The notes: generated from the sequence alone by a model not told the origin. DNA of 64,000 nucleotides from Streptomyces lincolnensis (GCF_001685355.1 NZ_CP016438.1:4216001-4280000), one strand, 5' to 3'. Positions 35,650 through 45,480 are shown, numbered from the stretch's first letter. Numbers and translations are program-made.

Positions 35650-37452
35650 TCACGCGTCCTCGGCGAGTTCCAGCCACCGAAGCTCCAGTTCCTCGCGCTC
35701 ACCGGTCAAGTCGCGAAGCCCGGCGTCGAGTTCGGCCACTTTCGCGAAGTCCGTGGCGTTATCGGCGATCTGTGCGTGCAGCCTGGCCTCCTTCTCGGAG
35801 AGCTTGTCCAGCTGCCGTTCGATCTTCTGGAGCTCCTTCTTGGCGGCGCGCTGGTCGGCCGCGCTCTTCTCGGCGACGGGCTTGCCGGCGACCGGCGCCG
35901 ACGCCGCGGCCGCCTCCTCCATCCGGCGGCGGCGCTCCAGGTACTCGTCGATGCCGCGCGGGAGCATCCGCAGGGTGGCGTCGCCCAGGAGGGCGAAGAC
36001 GCGGTCGGTGGTGCGCTCGACGAAGAACCGGTCGTGGGAGATGACGATCATCGAGCCGGGCCAGCCGTCGAGGACGTCCTCCAGCTGGGTCAGGGTCTCG
36101 ATGTCGAGGTCGTTGGTGGGCTCGTCGAGGAAGAGGACGTTGGGCTCGTCCATCAGCAGCCGCAGGAGCTGGAGCCGGCGGCGCTCACCGCCGGACAGGT
36201 CGCCGACCGGCGTCCACTGCTTGTCCTTGTTGAAGCCGAACGTCTCGCACAGCTGCCCGGCGGTCATCTCGCGCCCCTTGCCGAGGTCGACGCGCTCACG
36301 CACCTGCTGGACGGCCTCCAGCACCCGCAGCTTCGGGTCGAGCTCGCCGACCTCCTGGGAGAGGTAGGCCAGCTTGACCGTCCTGCCCACGACGACCCGG
36401 CCGGCGGCGGGCTGGGCCTCGCCCTCGGTGCGGGCGGCCTCGGTCATGGCCCGCAGCAGGGACGTCTTGCCCGCGCCGTTGACACCGACGAGACCGATGC
36501 GGTCGCCGGGCCCGAGCTGCCAGGTGATGTGCTTGAGCAGCACCTTGGGTCCGGCCTGGACGGTCACGTCCTCCAGGTCGAAGACGGTCCTGCCGAGCCG
36601 CGAGGAGGCGAACTTCATCAGCTCGCTGCTGTCCCGGGGCGGCGGCACGTCCGCGATGAGCTCGTTGGCGGCCTCGACGCGGAAGCGCGGCTTGGACGTC
36701 CGGGCGGGGGCGCCGCGCCGCAGCCACGCCAGCTCCTTGCGGACCAGGTTCTGCCGCTTGGTCTCCTCGGTGGCGGCGATGCGCTCGCGCTCGGCACGCG
36801 CGAAGACGTAGTCGGAGTAGCCGCCCTCGTACTCGTGGACGGCGCCCTTCTGCACGTCCCACATGCGCGTGCAGACCTGGTCGAGGAACCACCGGTCGTG
36901 GGTGACGCACACGAGCGCGGACCGGCGCTCGCGCAGATGCTGGGCGAGCCAGGCGATGCCCTCCACGTCGAGGTGGTTGGTGGGCTCGTCCAGGACGATC
37001 AGGTCCTGCTCGTCGATGAGCAGCTTGGCGAGCGCGATACGGCGGCGCTCACCGCCGGAGAGCGGGCCGATGACGGTGTCGAGTCCCTGCGGGAAGCCGG
37101 GCAGGTCGAGCCCGCCGAACAGGCCGGTCAGCACGTCGCGGATCTTCGCGTTGCCGGCCCACTCGTGGTCGGCCAGGTCCCGGATGACCTCGTGCCGGAC
37201 GGTGGCGGCCGGGTCGAGGGAGTCGTGCTGGGTCAGGACGCCGAGGCGCAGCCCGCCGGAGTGCGTGACGCGTCCGGTGTCGGTCTCCTCCAGCTTGGCC
37301 AGCATCCGGATCAGGGTGGTCTTGCCGTCGCCGTTGCGGCCCACGACGCCGATGCGATCACCCTCGGAGACGCCGAGCGAAACACCGTCCAGCAGGGCAC
37401 GCGTGCCGTACACCTTGCTGACGTTCTCGACATTGACCAGGTTGACGGCCAT
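35650..37452 (-). CDS. ABC-F family ATPase (Uup/EttA-like)
   Basis: A 600-residue cytosolic protein with two ABC domains and no membrane part. Walker A: GRNGDGKTT (about 38-46) and GVNGAGKTS (second half); signatures LSGGERRRIALAK and LSGGERRRLQLLR; Walker B VLDEPTNHLD and FLDEPTNDLD. The linker between them (about 225-290) is rich in Arg/Lys, and a charged coiled-coil C-terminal domain (about 530-600) resembles Uup. ABC-F proteins act on ribosomes, in translation quality control or antibiotic protection. No antibiotic genes flank it, so a housekeeping role is likelier. AGGAGA precedes the ATG. ispE-ksgA-rpfB lie upstream on the same strand. Confidence 0.93.
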   Translation of the reverse strand: MAVNLVNVENVSKVYGTRALLDGVSLGVSEGDRIGVVGRNGDGKTTLIRMLAKLEETDTGRVTHSGGLRLGVLTQHDSLDPAATVRHEVIRDLADHEWAGNAKIRDVLTGLFGGLDLPGFPQGLDTVIGPLSGGERRRIALAKLLIDEQDLIVLDEPTNHLDVEGIAWLAQHLRERRSALVCVTHDRWFLDQVCTRMWDVQKGAVHEYEGGYSDYVFARAERERIAATEETKRQNLVRKELAWLRRGAPARTSKPRFRVEAANELIADVPPPRDSSELMKFASSRLGRTVFDLEDVTVQAGPKVLLKHITWQLGPGDRIGLVGVNGAGKTSLLRAMTEAARTEGEAQPAAGRVVVGRTVKLAYLSQEVGELDPKLRVLEAVQQVRERVDLGKGREMTAGQLCETFGFNKDKQWTPVGDLSGGERRRLQLLRLLMDEPNVLFLDEPTNDLDIETLTQLEDVLDGWPGSMIVISHDRFFVERTTDRVFALLGDATLRMLPRGIDEYLERRRRMEEAAAASAPVAGKPVAEKSAADQRAAKKELQKIERQLDKLSEKEARLHAQIADNATDFAKVAELDAGLRDLTGEREELELRWLELAEDA

Positions 37453-37546
37453 TTCTCTCCTGACAGGGGGGACGATCGACCCTCCAGAGTAGTCGGGCGG
37501 GCGGTCCCCCCTTCAAACAAGGCCGTACGCCCCGGTGGCCGGGGGT

Positions 37547-38452
37547 TCAGCGCCCCGGGGCCACCACGGTGGCTCCCGGCACCGGACCCGACGCCGTGCG
37601 CACCGTCCGGCACGTCCCGGACGTCCGCAGCGCCTCGGCCACCTGCCGTGCCGACTCCTCCTCGCGCGCGAGGAACGCCGTGGTCGGGCCCGAGCCCGAG
37701 ACCAGCGCGGCGAGGGCACCGGCGGCGCGGCCCGCGGCGAGGGTGCCGGCGAGTTCCGGGAAGAGGGAGAGGGCGGCGGGCTGGAGGTCGTTGGAGACGG
37801 CGGCGGCGAGCGCGTCCGGGTCGCCCTTCGCGAGGGCGTCGAGCAGTTCCTGGGAGGCGACCGGTTCGGGGACGTCGAGTGTCTCGGTGAGCCGGTCGAA
37901 CTCCCGGAAGACGGCCGGGGTCGACAGTCCGCGCTCCGCCATCGCGAACACCCAGTGGAAGCTGCCGCCGACCTCCAGGCCGGTGAGCCGCTCGCCGCGT
38001 CCGGTGCCGAGTGCGGCCCCGCCGACCAGGCTGAACGGCACGTCGCTGCCCAACTCGGCGCAGATGTCGAGGAGTTCCTCGCGCGAGGCGTTGGTGCCCC
38101 ACAGCTCGTCGCAGGCCAGCAGCGCGCCCGCGCCGTCCGCGCTGCCGCCCGCCATGCCGCCGGCGACGGGGATGTCCTTGGCGATGTGGAGATGGACGGC
38201 GGGTTCCAGGCCGTGCCGCCCCGCGAGGGCGATCGCCGCGCGGGCCGCCAGGTTCGTGCGGTCCAGGGGCACCTGGCCGGCGTCCGGACCGGAGCAGGTG
38301 ACGCGCAGTGCGTCGGCCGGGGTCGCCGTCACCTCGTCGTGGAGGCCGACCGCGAGGAAGACGTTGGCCAGGTCGTGGAAGCCGTCGGGCCGGGCGGCGC
38401 CGACCGCGAGCTGGACGTTGACCTTGGCGGGGACGCGGACGGTGACGCTCAC
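37547..38452 (-). CDS. ispE: 4-diphosphocytidyl-2-C-methyl-D-erythritol kinase
   Basis: A 301-residue GHMP kinase of the non-mevalonate isoprenoid pathway, phosphorylating the 2-OH of CDP-ME. Seen: [28 protein letters not shown] at the N-terminus, the ATP loop [22 protein letters not shown], and [11 protein letters not shown] near the C-terminus. The GTG at 38452 overlaps the ksgA stop (GTGA). The order rpfB-ksgA-ispE is conserved in actinobacteria. Confidence 0.96.
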   Translation of the reverse strand: MSVTVRVPAKVNVQLAVGAARPDGFHDLANVFLAVGLHDEVTATPADALRVTCSGPDAGQVPLDRTNLAARAAIALAGRHGLEPAVHLHIAKDIPVAGGMAGGSADGAGALLACDELWGTNASREELLDICAELGSDVPFSLVGGAALGTGRGERLTGLEVGGSFHWVFAMAERGLSTPAVFREFDRLTETLDVPEPVASQELLDALAKGDPDALAAAVSNDLQPAALSLFPELAGTLAAGRAAGALAALVSGSGPTTAFLAREEESARQVAEALRTSGTCRTVRTASGPVPGATVVAPGR

Positions 38453-39342
38453 GGGTGGGTCTGCTCCTCGGTGTCGTGGCCGACGCGGTTCTCCGCGATG
38501 CGGGCGAACTCCTCCACCGTGATGGCCTCTCCGCGCGCCTGCGGCGAGACCCCCGCGGCGACCAGGGCGGCCTCGGCGGCGGCCGCCGATCCCGCCCAGC
38601 CGGCGAGCGCGGCCCGCAGGGTCTTGCGGCGCTGGGCGAACGCGGCGTCCACGACGGCGAAGACCTCGCGCCTGGACGCGGTGGTCTTCAGCGGTTCGGT
38701 CCGCCGCACCAGCGAGACCAGCCCGCTGTCGACGTTCGGGGCCGGCCAGAAGACGGTGCGCCCGATGGACCCGGCCCGCTTGACCTCGGCGTACCAGTTG
38801 GCCTTGACCGAGGGGACGCCGTACACCTTCGAACCGGGCCCGGCGGCGAGCCGGTCGGCGACCTCCGCCTGGACCATCACGAGGGTGCGCTCGATGGTGG
38901 GGAAGGTCTCCAGCATGTGCAGCAGGACCGGCACGGCCACGTTGTACGGCAGGTTCGCGACCAGCGTGGTCGGGGCGGGCCCGGGCAGCTCGGTCACGTG
39001 CATCGCGTCGGTGTGCACCAGCGCGAAACGCTCCGCGCGCTCCGGCATCCGCGCGGCGACCGTGGCGGGCAGCGCGCCGGCGAGGACGTCGTCGATCTCC
39101 ACGGCGGTGACCCGGTCGGCCACCTCCAGCAGGGCCAGGGTGAGCGAGCCGAGTCCGGGTCCCACCTCGACCACCACGTCGTCGGGGCGGACGTCCGCGG
39201 TGCGCACGATCCGGCGGACCGTGTTCGCGTCGATCACGAAGTTCTGGCCGCGCTGCTTGGTCGGACGCACGCCGAGGGCCGCCGCGAGTTCGCGGACGTC
39301 GGCGGGCCCGAGGAGGGCGTCGGGGGCGGGGCTGCTGCTCAC
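38449..39342 (-). CDS. ksgA: 16S rRNA dimethyladenosine transferase (A1518/A1519)
   Basis: A 297-residue SAM methyltransferase that dimethylates two adjacent adenosines of helix 45 in 16S rRNA. Motifs: [36 protein letters not shown], the target-adenine site [11 protein letters not shown], and [14 protein letters not shown]. The GTG at 39342 has no ribosome site, but TACCCT lies 7 nt before it, so a leaderless start is likely. It overlaps ispE by 4 bp, and rpfB ends 33 bp upstream. Confidence 0.96.
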   Translation of the reverse strand: MSSSPAPDALLGPADVRELAAALGVRPTKQRGQNFVIDANTVRRIVRTADVRPDDVVVEVGPGLGSLTLALLEVADRVTAVEIDDVLAGALPATVAARMPERAERFALVHTDAMHVTELPGPAPTTLVANLPYNVAVPVLLHMLETFPTIERTLVMVQAEVADRLAAGPGSKVYGVPSVKANWYAEVKRAGSIGRTVFWPAPNVDSGLVSLVRRTEPLKTTASRREVFAVVDAAFAQRRKTLRAALAGWAGSAAAAEAALVAAGVSPQARGEAITVEEFARIAENRVGHDTEEQTHP

Positions 39343-39375
39343 GGCGACAAGGGTACGGGGCGGCGGGGCCGCCGC

Positions 39376-40758
39376 TCACCCGTGCAGTCGCCGCCCGCAG
39401 TGCGGCCAGGGGCTCGCTCCCCGCTGGACGTACAGCTTCTTCGCGCGGAAGGTCTGCTCGGAGGCCGAGGCGTCCTGCGGGCGGCCGGCGCCGCCGAGGC
39501 TCTGCCAGGTCCGGGTGTCGAACTGGTAGAGCCCGCCGTACGTCCCCGACGGGTCGACCGCGCCCGGGCGGCCGCCGGACTCGCAGGCGGCCAGTGACTG
39601 CCAGTTCAGGCCGTCCGCGCCCTGCACGGAGGTCGGCATCGGCTTCGTGCCGACCTTGACCACCCGGGTGCGCGGCTCCCGCACCACCTCGGTGCGCAGC
39701 CGCCGTGGCTTCTGCCTGACGCCGTTGACGGTCCGCAGGGAGTACGTGACCCGCCTGAGTCCCACCTGTCCGGCCCGCTCGACGACCTCGGTGCCCCTGA
39801 ACAGGGAGGGGTCCTCGGTCCGCTCCACCTCGAAGGGGATCGCCTCCTCCCGGACCTCCTTCGTGCCGGTGATCCGGAGCACGGTGACGGTCTGGCCGTC
39901 GCGCGGGAAGCTGTCGGGCCCGACGGAGGTGGTGTCCTGGCCGCGCAGGGTGATCCCGGCCTCCTGGACGGCCTCGCGCACGGTCGCCGCGTTGGTGCGG
40001 ATGGTGCGGGCCCGGCCGTCGGCCATGATCGTCACGGAGCGCTCGGTGCGCACGTCCAGCGCGAGCCCCTCGCGGCCGATGGGCCGGGAGCGCGAGGTCG
40101 ACAGATACGCGCCCTCGGCCCGCACCCCCAGCTGTTCGAGCGCCCCCTCGACCGTGCGCGCCGTCGTCCACACCTCGCGCCGCTGTCCGTCGAGCGTGAG
40201 CCGTACGGGGCGCCCGAAGCGGACCGCGACCTCGTCGCCGCTGGCGAGCTCCTCGCCGGGGGCGGGGGCGACCACGTCGTGCGCGCCCACCTCCACGCCC
40301 TCCTCGGCGAGCAGCTCGGTCACGTCGTCCGCGAAGGTGTGCAGCGTGCGCGGCTTGCCGTCGACGCTCAGCTCGATCGCCTTGTCCTTGGCGACGAACG
40401 CGGAGGTGCCGCCCGCGAGGAACGCCACGACCAGCGCCTGCGGGACCAGCCGGCGCATCGTGCTGTCCGAGCGCTCCGCGGAGCGGGCCCGGCGCCTGCG
40501 CGCCGACCGTCCTCCCACTGCGGCTGGCAGCGCGTCCGCGGGCGCCCGCTGCGCGGTCCGCGGCGGCGGCGCCTCGTAGGCCGGCCGGTAGGTGTCCTCG
40601 TAGGTCCCCGGCGCCACGTGCACTCCGTACGCGAGGGTCTCGGCGGCGTGCAGATCGGCCGGGGGCGCGTCATAGCCGCCGGGGGCCGGTGGTGCGTACG
40701 GCGCGGTCGGGCCGTACGCCTCGTATGTCTCGTACGTCTCGTACTGCGAACTGCTCAC
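39376..40758 (-). CDS. rpfB: resuscitation-promoting factor RpfB
   Basis: A 460-residue cell-wall lytic protein. A disordered N-terminus rich in Tyr/Pro (YETYETYEAYGPTAPYAPP) and a basic patch precede a membrane helix (about 105-120, PQALVVAFLAGGTSAFV). Three DUF348 repeats follow (KAIELSVDGKPRTLHTFADDV; VRLTLDGQRREVWTTARTV; RSVTIMADGRARTIRTNAATV), then a G5 domain (about 295-370), and the lysozyme-like Rpf domain (GLNWQSLAACESGGRPGAVDPSGTYGGLYQFDTRTW) with the catalytic Glu in ACESG. It ends SPWPHCGRRLHG, as in the family. It cleaves peptidoglycan during spore germination. GTG at 40758 behind GGAG; a longer start at 40815 is possible. Confidence 0.95.
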   Translation of the reverse strand: MSSSQYETYETYEAYGPTAPYAPPAPGGYDAPPADLHAAETLAYGVHVAPGTYEDTYRPAYEAPPPRTAQRAPADALPAAVGGRSARRRRARSAERSDSTMRRLVPQALVVAFLAGGTSAFVAKDKAIELSVDGKPRTLHTFADDVTELLAEEGVEVGAHDVVAPAPGEELASGDEVAVRFGRPVRLTLDGQRREVWTTARTVEGALEQLGVRAEGAYLSTSRSRPIGREGLALDVRTERSVTIMADGRARTIRTNAATVREAVQEAGITLRGQDTTSVGPDSFPRDGQTVTVLRITGTKEVREEAIPFEVERTEDPSLFRGTEVVERAGQVGLRRVTYSLRTVNGVRQKPRRLRTEVVREPRTRVVKVGTKPMPTSVQGADGLNWQSLAACESGGRPGAVDPSGTYGGLYQFDTRTWQSLGGAGRPQDASASEQTFRAKKLYVQRGASPWPHCGRRLHG

Positions 40759-40857
40759 GCGGACACGCTCCAGGGTCCGGATCGGGCCCACAGAACCTAG
40801 CGGAGCGACCGTCACTCTCCAAAGCGGCCCGACTACTCGCAGTCACGTTCGAGAGGT

Positions 40858-41742
40858 TCAGTAGCCGAACGCGCGTGCCGTGTTTTCCGCGAGTGCCGAC
40901 GCCAGGGCGTCCTCGTCGATGCCGCGCACGGCGGCCATGGCACGCACCGTGACCGGAACGAGATAGGGGGCGTTGGGCCGTCCGCGGTACGGCACGGGCG
41001 TCAGGAACGGCGCGTCGGTCTCCACCAGCACCAGTTCCAGGGGGGCCACGGCGAGGGCGTCGCGCAGGTGCTGGGCGTTCTTGAAGGTGACGTTGCCGGC
41101 GAAGGACATGAAGTAGCCCGCGCTCGCGCAGATCTCCGCCATCTCGGCGTCGCCGGAGTAGCAGTGGAAGACGGTGCGCTCGGGGGCGCCCTCCTCCTTC
41201 AGCACGCGCAGGACGTCGGCGTGGGCGTCGCGGTCGTGGATGACCAGGGCCTTGCCGTGCCGCTTGGCGATCTCGATGTGGGCGCGGAAGGACCGCTCCT
41301 GCGCCTCCTTGCCCTCGGGCCCGGTGCGGAAGTAGTCGAGGCCCGTCTCGCCGACGCCCTTGACCTGGGGGAGCGCGGCCAGGCGGTCGATCTCGGCGAG
41401 CGCCTCGTCGAGCGCCGCCGCGCCCCCCGGCTGCCGTGCGCCCTGCCGGGACCAGCCGTCGGGGTCCCCGTGGACGATGCGGGGGGCTTCGTTCGGATGC
41501 AGGGCCACGGTCGCGTGGACGGCGTCGTACCGGGCGGCCGTCTCGGCGGCCCAGCGCGAGCCCTTGAGGTCGCAGCCGACCTGCACGACCGTGGTCACGC
41601 CCACCGAGGCGGCCTTCGCGAGTCCCTCCGCCACCGTGCCGGACTGCATGTCGAGGTGGGTGTGGGAGTCGGCGACCGGCACCCGGAGGGGTTCCGGGAG
41701 CGGCGGCGCCGCGTGCTTCTCGCTCGGGCTGTTCGAAGGCAT
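40858..41742 (-). CDS. TatD-family metal-dependent hydrolase
   Basis: A 294-residue TIM-barrel hydrolase: ADSHTHLD (metal-ligand His pair), ALHPNEAP, the bridging Glu in GVGETGLDYFR, HDRDAHADVLRVL, HCYSGDAEMAE, and the C-terminal metal Asp in LVETDAPFL. TatD enzymes act as 3'-5' DNA nucleases or related hydrolases. The start at ATG 41742 has TAGGAT 6 nt upstream and no ribosome site, so a leaderless transcript is likely. rpfB follows 99 bp downstream, the usual actinobacterial neighbour order. Confidence 0.93.
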   Translation of the reverse strand: MPSNSPSEKHAAPPLPEPLRVPVADSHTHLDMQSGTVAEGLAKAASVGVTTVVQVGCDLKGSRWAAETAARYDAVHATVALHPNEAPRIVHGDPDGWSRQGARQPGGAAALDEALAEIDRLAALPQVKGVGETGLDYFRTGPEGKEAQERSFRAHIEIAKRHGKALVIHDRDAHADVLRVLKEEGAPERTVFHCYSGDAEMAEICASAGYFMSFAGNVTFKNAQHLRDALAVAPLELVLVETDAPFLTPVPYRGRPNAPYLVPVTVRAMAAVRGIDEDALASALAENTARAFGY

Positions 41743-41786
41743 GCCCCGATCCTACGAAAGGGGCATGCCCACGATGACCGGAGCCG

Positions 41787-42149
41787 TCAGCTCGCCCTGC
41801 GCTGGAACGGGTGCAGCAGGTCGGAGAGGTGCCAGTGGTGGTGTTCCCCGGCTTCCCCGGCCTCGCCCGCCCGCGCCGGCCCGGCGGACGGTGTGCGGTG
41901 GTGCTGCGCGGCCTCCCGGGCGGACGCGACCCGGCCCGGCCGCATGATCCGCACCAGGTGGTTGTCGCAGTTGGCGCAGGTGGGCCTGGAGAGCGGGGAG
42001 GGCACGACCCGGCCGTTCACGACGTACTGCACGAACTCGTGGCCCTGCGCGTCCACATGGTGCTCTATCTCGTACGACTGCTCCCACCCGTGCCCGCAGC
42101 GCATGCAGGCGAAGGAATACGACTCGTGGACGACGGCGGTCTCACTCAT
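41787..42149 (-). CDS. small zinc-ribbon-like conserved protein
   Basis: A 120-residue protein with two Cys pairs, C-x-x-C in FACMRCGHGWEQ and C-x-x-C in PTCANCDNHLV, spaced as in a zinc ribbon (residues about 15-66). The tail is Ala/Glu/His-rich (GEAGEHHHWHLSDLLHPF). I recall homologues across Streptomyces without a function. It precedes tatD by 44 bp on the same strand. GGAGCTG precedes the ATG. Confidence 0.82.
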   Translation of the reverse strand: MSETAVVHESYSFACMRCGHGWEQSYEIEHHVDAQGHEFVQYVVNGRVVPSPLSRPTCANCDNHLVRIMRPGRVASAREAAQHHRTPSAGPARAGEAGEAGEHHHWHLSDLLHPFQRRAS

Positions 42150-42418
42150 GCCAGCTCCTCCAGTCCGCTGGATCGGGGGACGAGTACGTCCCCTGCTCCA
42201 GTGGACTGCTCCGCCGGGGCGAGCGCAGCAGCCCTGTCGAGTGTTGGAGTCGTTTTGGGTGTTCCTTGCCCTACCGACCCGTTGACGGCCCGTGGGCTTT
42301 GCTTTCCAAGCCTGCTCTTTGCGCTGCCATGGGGCGCACGCTCAAAGGAGATACGCCCTGCTCAGAGCCCTGTGCGCCCCTTTGTGCGCGGTGTCACACC
42401 GTCCCGGCGTCCGCGGGG

Positions 42419-43279
42419 TCACATCGTCCCGGCGTTCTTCGCCGCCACCACCGCGTCGAACACCTCCCGCTTGGGCAGCCCCGCCTCGGCGGCCACCGCG
42501 ACGATCGCCTCCTTGCGGCGCTCGCCCGCCTCCTCGCGCACCCGCACCCGCCGTACGAGTTCCGCCGCGTCGAGTTCCTCGGGCCCCTTCTCCGGCGCCC
42601 CCTCGACGACGACGGTGATCTCCCCGCGGACGCCCTCGGCGGCCCAGGCGGCCAGCTCGGCCAGCGGGCCCCGCTTGACCTCCTCGTACGTCTTGGTCAG
42701 CTCCCGGCAGACGGCGGCCCGCCGGTCGGTGCCGAAGACCTCGGCCATCGCGGCGAGGGTGTCGTCGAGCCGGTGCGGGGCCTCGAAGTAGACGAGGGTG
42801 CGGCGCTCGGCGGCGACCTCCCGCAGCCGGGACAGCCGCTCGCCCGCCTTGCGGGGCAGGAACCCCTCGAAGCAGAACCGGTCGACGGGCAGCCCGGACA
42901 GCGCGAGCGCGGTGAGCACCGCGGACGGCCCCGGGACGGCGGTGACCCGGATGTCCTTCTCCACGGCGGCGGCGACGAGCCGGTAGCCGGGGTCGGAGAC
43001 GGACGGCATCCCCGCGTCGGTGACGAGCAGCACCCGGGCGCCGCCGGCCAGCTCCTCGACCAGCTCGGGCGTCCGCGCGGCCTCGTTGCCCTCGAAGTAG
43101 GAGACGACCCTCCCCTTCGGCGTCACCCCGAGCGCCTGCGTCAGCCGGCGCAGCCGACGCGTGTCCTCGGCGGCGACGACATCGGCCCCGGCCAGCTCCT
43201 CGGCGAGCCGGGGCGGGGCGTCGGAGATGTCACCGATGGGAGTACCGGCAAGGACCAGGGTTCCGGGTGCGACTGTCAC
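42419..43279 (-). CDS. rsmI: 16S rRNA (cytidine-1402-2'-O)-methyltransferase
   Basis: A 286-residue tetrapyrrole-methylase-fold enzyme that 2'-O-methylates C1402 of 16S rRNA. Motifs: LVLAGTPIGDISDAPPRLAEELAGADVVAAEDTRRLRRL, LVTDAGMPSVSDPGYRLV, VPGPSAVLTALALSGLPVDRFCFEGFLPRK, and YFEAPHRLDDTL. The GTG at 43279 is spaced 9 nt from GGGAGG; the in-frame ATG at 43288 abuts it and is rejected. It is divergent from pmt, with 97 bp between starts. Confidence 0.95.
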   Translation of the reverse strand: MTVAPGTLVLAGTPIGDISDAPPRLAEELAGADVVAAEDTRRLRRLTQALGVTPKGRVVSYFEGNEAARTPELVEELAGGARVLLVTDAGMPSVSDPGYRLVAAAVEKDIRVTAVPGPSAVLTALALSGLPVDRFCFEGFLPRKAGERLSRLREVAAERRTLVYFEAPHRLDDTLAAMAEVFGTDRRAAVCRELTKTYEEVKRGPLAELAAWAAEGVRGEITVVVEGAPEKGPEELDAAELVRRVRVREEAGERRKEAIVAVAAEAGLPKREVFDAVVAAKNAGTM

Positions 43280-43364
43280 GTGTCCCATCCTCCCAGGGGC
43301 CGTGGGATCCGGACGCATACCCGCCTCTCCCTCGCAAGCACGGGACTCACACAGCACCGTTCCC

Positions 43365-43370
43365 TACGAT
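43365..43370 (+). promoter_or_regulatory. -10 box of pmt, leaderless start
   Basis: TACGAT ends 6 nt before the GTG start of pmt and no ribosome site is present. The -35 is not clear. Confidence 0.4.
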
Positions 43371-43376
43371 GGCGCG

Positions 43377-45119
43377 GTGACCAGTACCGCGTCCTCCACG
43401 GACACCCGGCAGCACCAGGCCCTCCCGGACCAGCGGCCGTCGTGGCACCTGCGGCTGCGCCGTTTCGGATACACGGCGCAGCCCAGAAGCGACGTGCGCG
43501 ACCGCCTGGTGCCGCCGTACGTGACGCCCAGCCCCCGGCTGTGGGCGGTGTTCGGGGTGTCCGGACGGCTCGCCGAGCGGTGGGGCCGCTGGTCCGGGTG
43601 GGGCGGCCCGCTGCTGGTGACACTGTTCGCGGGCATCCTGCGCTTCTACCACCTGGGCAGTCCCAAGGCGGTGATATTCGACGAGACGTACTACGCCAAG
43701 GACGCGTGGGGGCTCGTCCACCGCGGGTTCGAGGTCAACTGGGACAAGAACGTCAACGACCTGATCCTCCAGAACAACGGCAACGTCCCGATCCCGACCG
43801 AGGCGTCCTACGTCGTCCATCCACCGGTCGGCAAGTACGTCATCGGGATCGGCGAACTGATCTTCGGGTTCAACCCGTTCGGCTGGCGGTTCATGACCGC
43901 CCTGCTCGGCACGCTGTCGATCCTGATGCTGTGCCGGATCGGCCGCCGTATCTTCCGCTCCACGTTCCTCGGCTGCCTGGCCGGTGCGCTGATGGCGGTG
44001 GACGGGCTGGCGTTCGTGATGGCGCGCACCTCGCTGCTCGACGGTGTGCTGATGTTCTTCGTGCTGGGCGCGTTCGGTTGTCTGGTGATCGACCGGGACC
44101 GGGTGCGCGAGAAACTGGCCGCCGCGCTCCCCGTGGACGCGGACGGCCGGGTGCGACCGGACGCCCAGGTCGCCGAGACCCTGCGCTTCGGGTGGCGCCC
44201 CTGGCGCTGGGGGGCCGGCCTGATGCTGGGCCTGGCCGCCGGCACCAAGTGGAACGGCCTGTACGTCCTGGTCTTCTTCTGCGTCCTGACGGTGCTGTGG
44301 GACGTCGGCACCCGCCGGGTCGCGGGCGCGCACCGCCCGTACGCGGCCGTGCTCCGGCGGGACCTGGGGCTGGCCTTCGTGGCGACCGTGCCGGTGGCGG
44401 TCGTCACCTACCTGCTGTCCTGGCTGGGCTGGATCCTCTCGCCCTCCGACGGCACCGGCGGCTACTACCGCAACTGGGCGGCCGTCAACGACCAGGGCAA
44501 CAGCTGGTCGTGGCTGTTCCCGGACTGGCTGCGCAGCCTGTGGCACTACGAGCAGCAGGTCTACGAGTTCAACATCAACCTGCACTCGAAGCACACCTAC
44601 CAGTCCAACCCCTGGAGCTGGATCGTCGACGGCCGCCCGGTGTCGTACTTCTACGAGACCGTCGCGCCCGGCACCCAGGGCTGTCCGGCCGACGCGGTGG
44701 AGAAGTGCCCGCGCGAGGTCCTGGCCATCGGGACGCCGATGCTGTGGTGGACCGCCTGCTTCGCGCTCCTGTACGTGTTGTGGCGCTGGTTCTTCCGCCG
44801 CGACTGGCGGGCGGGCGCGATCGCCTGCGGTGTCGCGGCCGGGTATCTGCCGTGGTTCCTCTACCAGGACCGGACGATCTTCTTCTTCTACACGATCGTC
44901 TTCGTCCCGTTCCTCTGCCTGGCCGTCGCCATGCTGGTCGGCGCGCTCGTCGGCCCACCGGGCTCCACCGACACCCGCCGCGTCGCCGGCGCGACCGGCG
45001 CGGGTGTCCTGGTCCTGCTGATCGCCTGGAACTTCATCTACTTCTGGCCCATCCACACCGGCACGGCCATCCCGATGGACAGCTGGCGGGCACGGATGTG
45101 GCTGGACAGCTGGGTCTAG
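43377..45119 (+). CDS. pmt: protein O-mannosyltransferase (Pmt, GT39)
   Basis: A 580-residue membrane glycosyltransferase with 11-12 helices. The first outside loop carries the catalytic acidic motif VIFDETYYAKD, followed by HPPVGKYVIGIGE. The loop NINLHSKHTYQSNPWSWIVDGRPVSYFYE is typical of Pmt proteins. It transfers mannose from polyprenyl-phosphate mannose to Ser/Thr of secreted proteins as they leave the cell. In S. coelicolor this locus is needed for phage phiC31 infection and affects antibiotic sensitivity. The start is a GTG at 43377 behind TACGAT. It converges on the lipoprotein gene with a 7-bp gap. Confidence 0.95.
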   Translation: MTSTASSTDTRQHQALPDQRPSWHLRLRRFGYTAQPRSDVRDRLVPPYVTPSPRLWAVFGVSGRLAERWGRWSGWGGPLLVTLFAGILRFYHLGSPKAVIFDETYYAKDAWGLVHRGFEVNWDKNVNDLILQNNGNVPIPTEASYVVHPPVGKYVIGIGELIFGFNPFGWRFMTALLGTLSILMLCRIGRRIFRSTFLGCLAGALMAVDGLAFVMARTSLLDGVLMFFVLGAFGCLVIDRDRVREKLAAALPVDADGRVRPDAQVAETLRFGWRPWRWGAGLMLGLAAGTKWNGLYVLVFFCVLTVLWDVGTRRVAGAHRPYAAVLRRDLGLAFVATVPVAVVTYLLSWLGWILSPSDGTGGYYRNWAAVNDQGNSWSWLFPDWLRSLWHYEQQVYEFNINLHSKHTYQSNPWSWIVDGRPVSYFYETVAPGTQGCPADAVEKCPREVLAIGTPMLWWTACFALLYVLWRWFFRRDWRAGAIACGVAAGYLPWFLYQDRTIFFFYTIVFVPFLCLAVAMLVGALVGPPGSTDTRRVAGATGAGVLVLLIAWNFIYFWPIHTGTAIPMDSWRARMWLDSWV

Positions 45120-45126
45120 CCGGTGG

Positions 45127-45411
45127 TCACTCGGCGGGCGCCTTGATGATCTTGCCGTTCTCGTCGACCGTGTGGGTCCGCCAGTAGACGTCCCACTTGT
45201 CGTCGACGTGCTCCGGCTCCTTGCCCTCCGGGTAGCGGGTGTAGCCCTTCGGCGGCTTCTCGTCGTCGGAGACGCAGGCGCTGCCGGTGCCGCCCACGGT
45301 GAGGACGGGGTATTCGCCGTCGCTACAGCTGGCTTCCTGTATCGAGCAGGCGGTGAGCGTCAGGGCGGCGGTGACAGAGGCCACTGCGAGGCCCAGCATC
45401 GTCTTGCGCAT
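45127..45411 (-). CDS. small secreted lipoprotein
   Basis: A 94-residue precursor. The signal peptide MRKTMLGLAVASVTAALTLTAC ends in the lipobox LTAC, so Cys22 is lipidated. The mature part is short and charged with two further Cys (SCSDGEYP and SACVSDDEK). The end DKWDVYWRTHTVDENGKIIKAPAE has no family that I can name. AAGGGGGAAG precedes the ATG. It is divergent from a penicillin-binding protein gene, and a perfect MacR-type palindrome lies in the shared space, so it may belong to a cell-envelope stress regulon. Confidence 0.9.
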   Translation of the reverse strand: MRKTMLGLAVASVTAALTLTACSIQEASCSDGEYPVLTVGGTGSACVSDDEKPPKGYTRYPEGKEPEHVDDKWDVYWRTHTVDENGKIIKAPAE

Positions 45412-45480
45412 GGTCGGCTTCCCCCTTGTTCGGCCTTGTTCGGCTGATGGGACCAGCGTGGACGAGGGGGGCGGGGCGGA

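Noticed and set aside
40759..40857. c-di-AMP (ydaO-type) riboswitch before rpfB
   Set aside because: The gap to tatD is only about 100 bp and lacks room and motifs for that large element; it is known for rpfA-type genes instead.
42331..42380. GGGGCGCAC / GTGCGCCCC inverted repeat with 32-nt loop between rsmI and the zinc-ribbon gene
   Set aside because: It could be a terminator or a structured RNA, but the large loop and lack of other signals make it too weak to call.
43347..45056. 569-codon frame opposite pmt
   Set aside because: Antisense shadow of a clear membrane glycosyltransferase gene.
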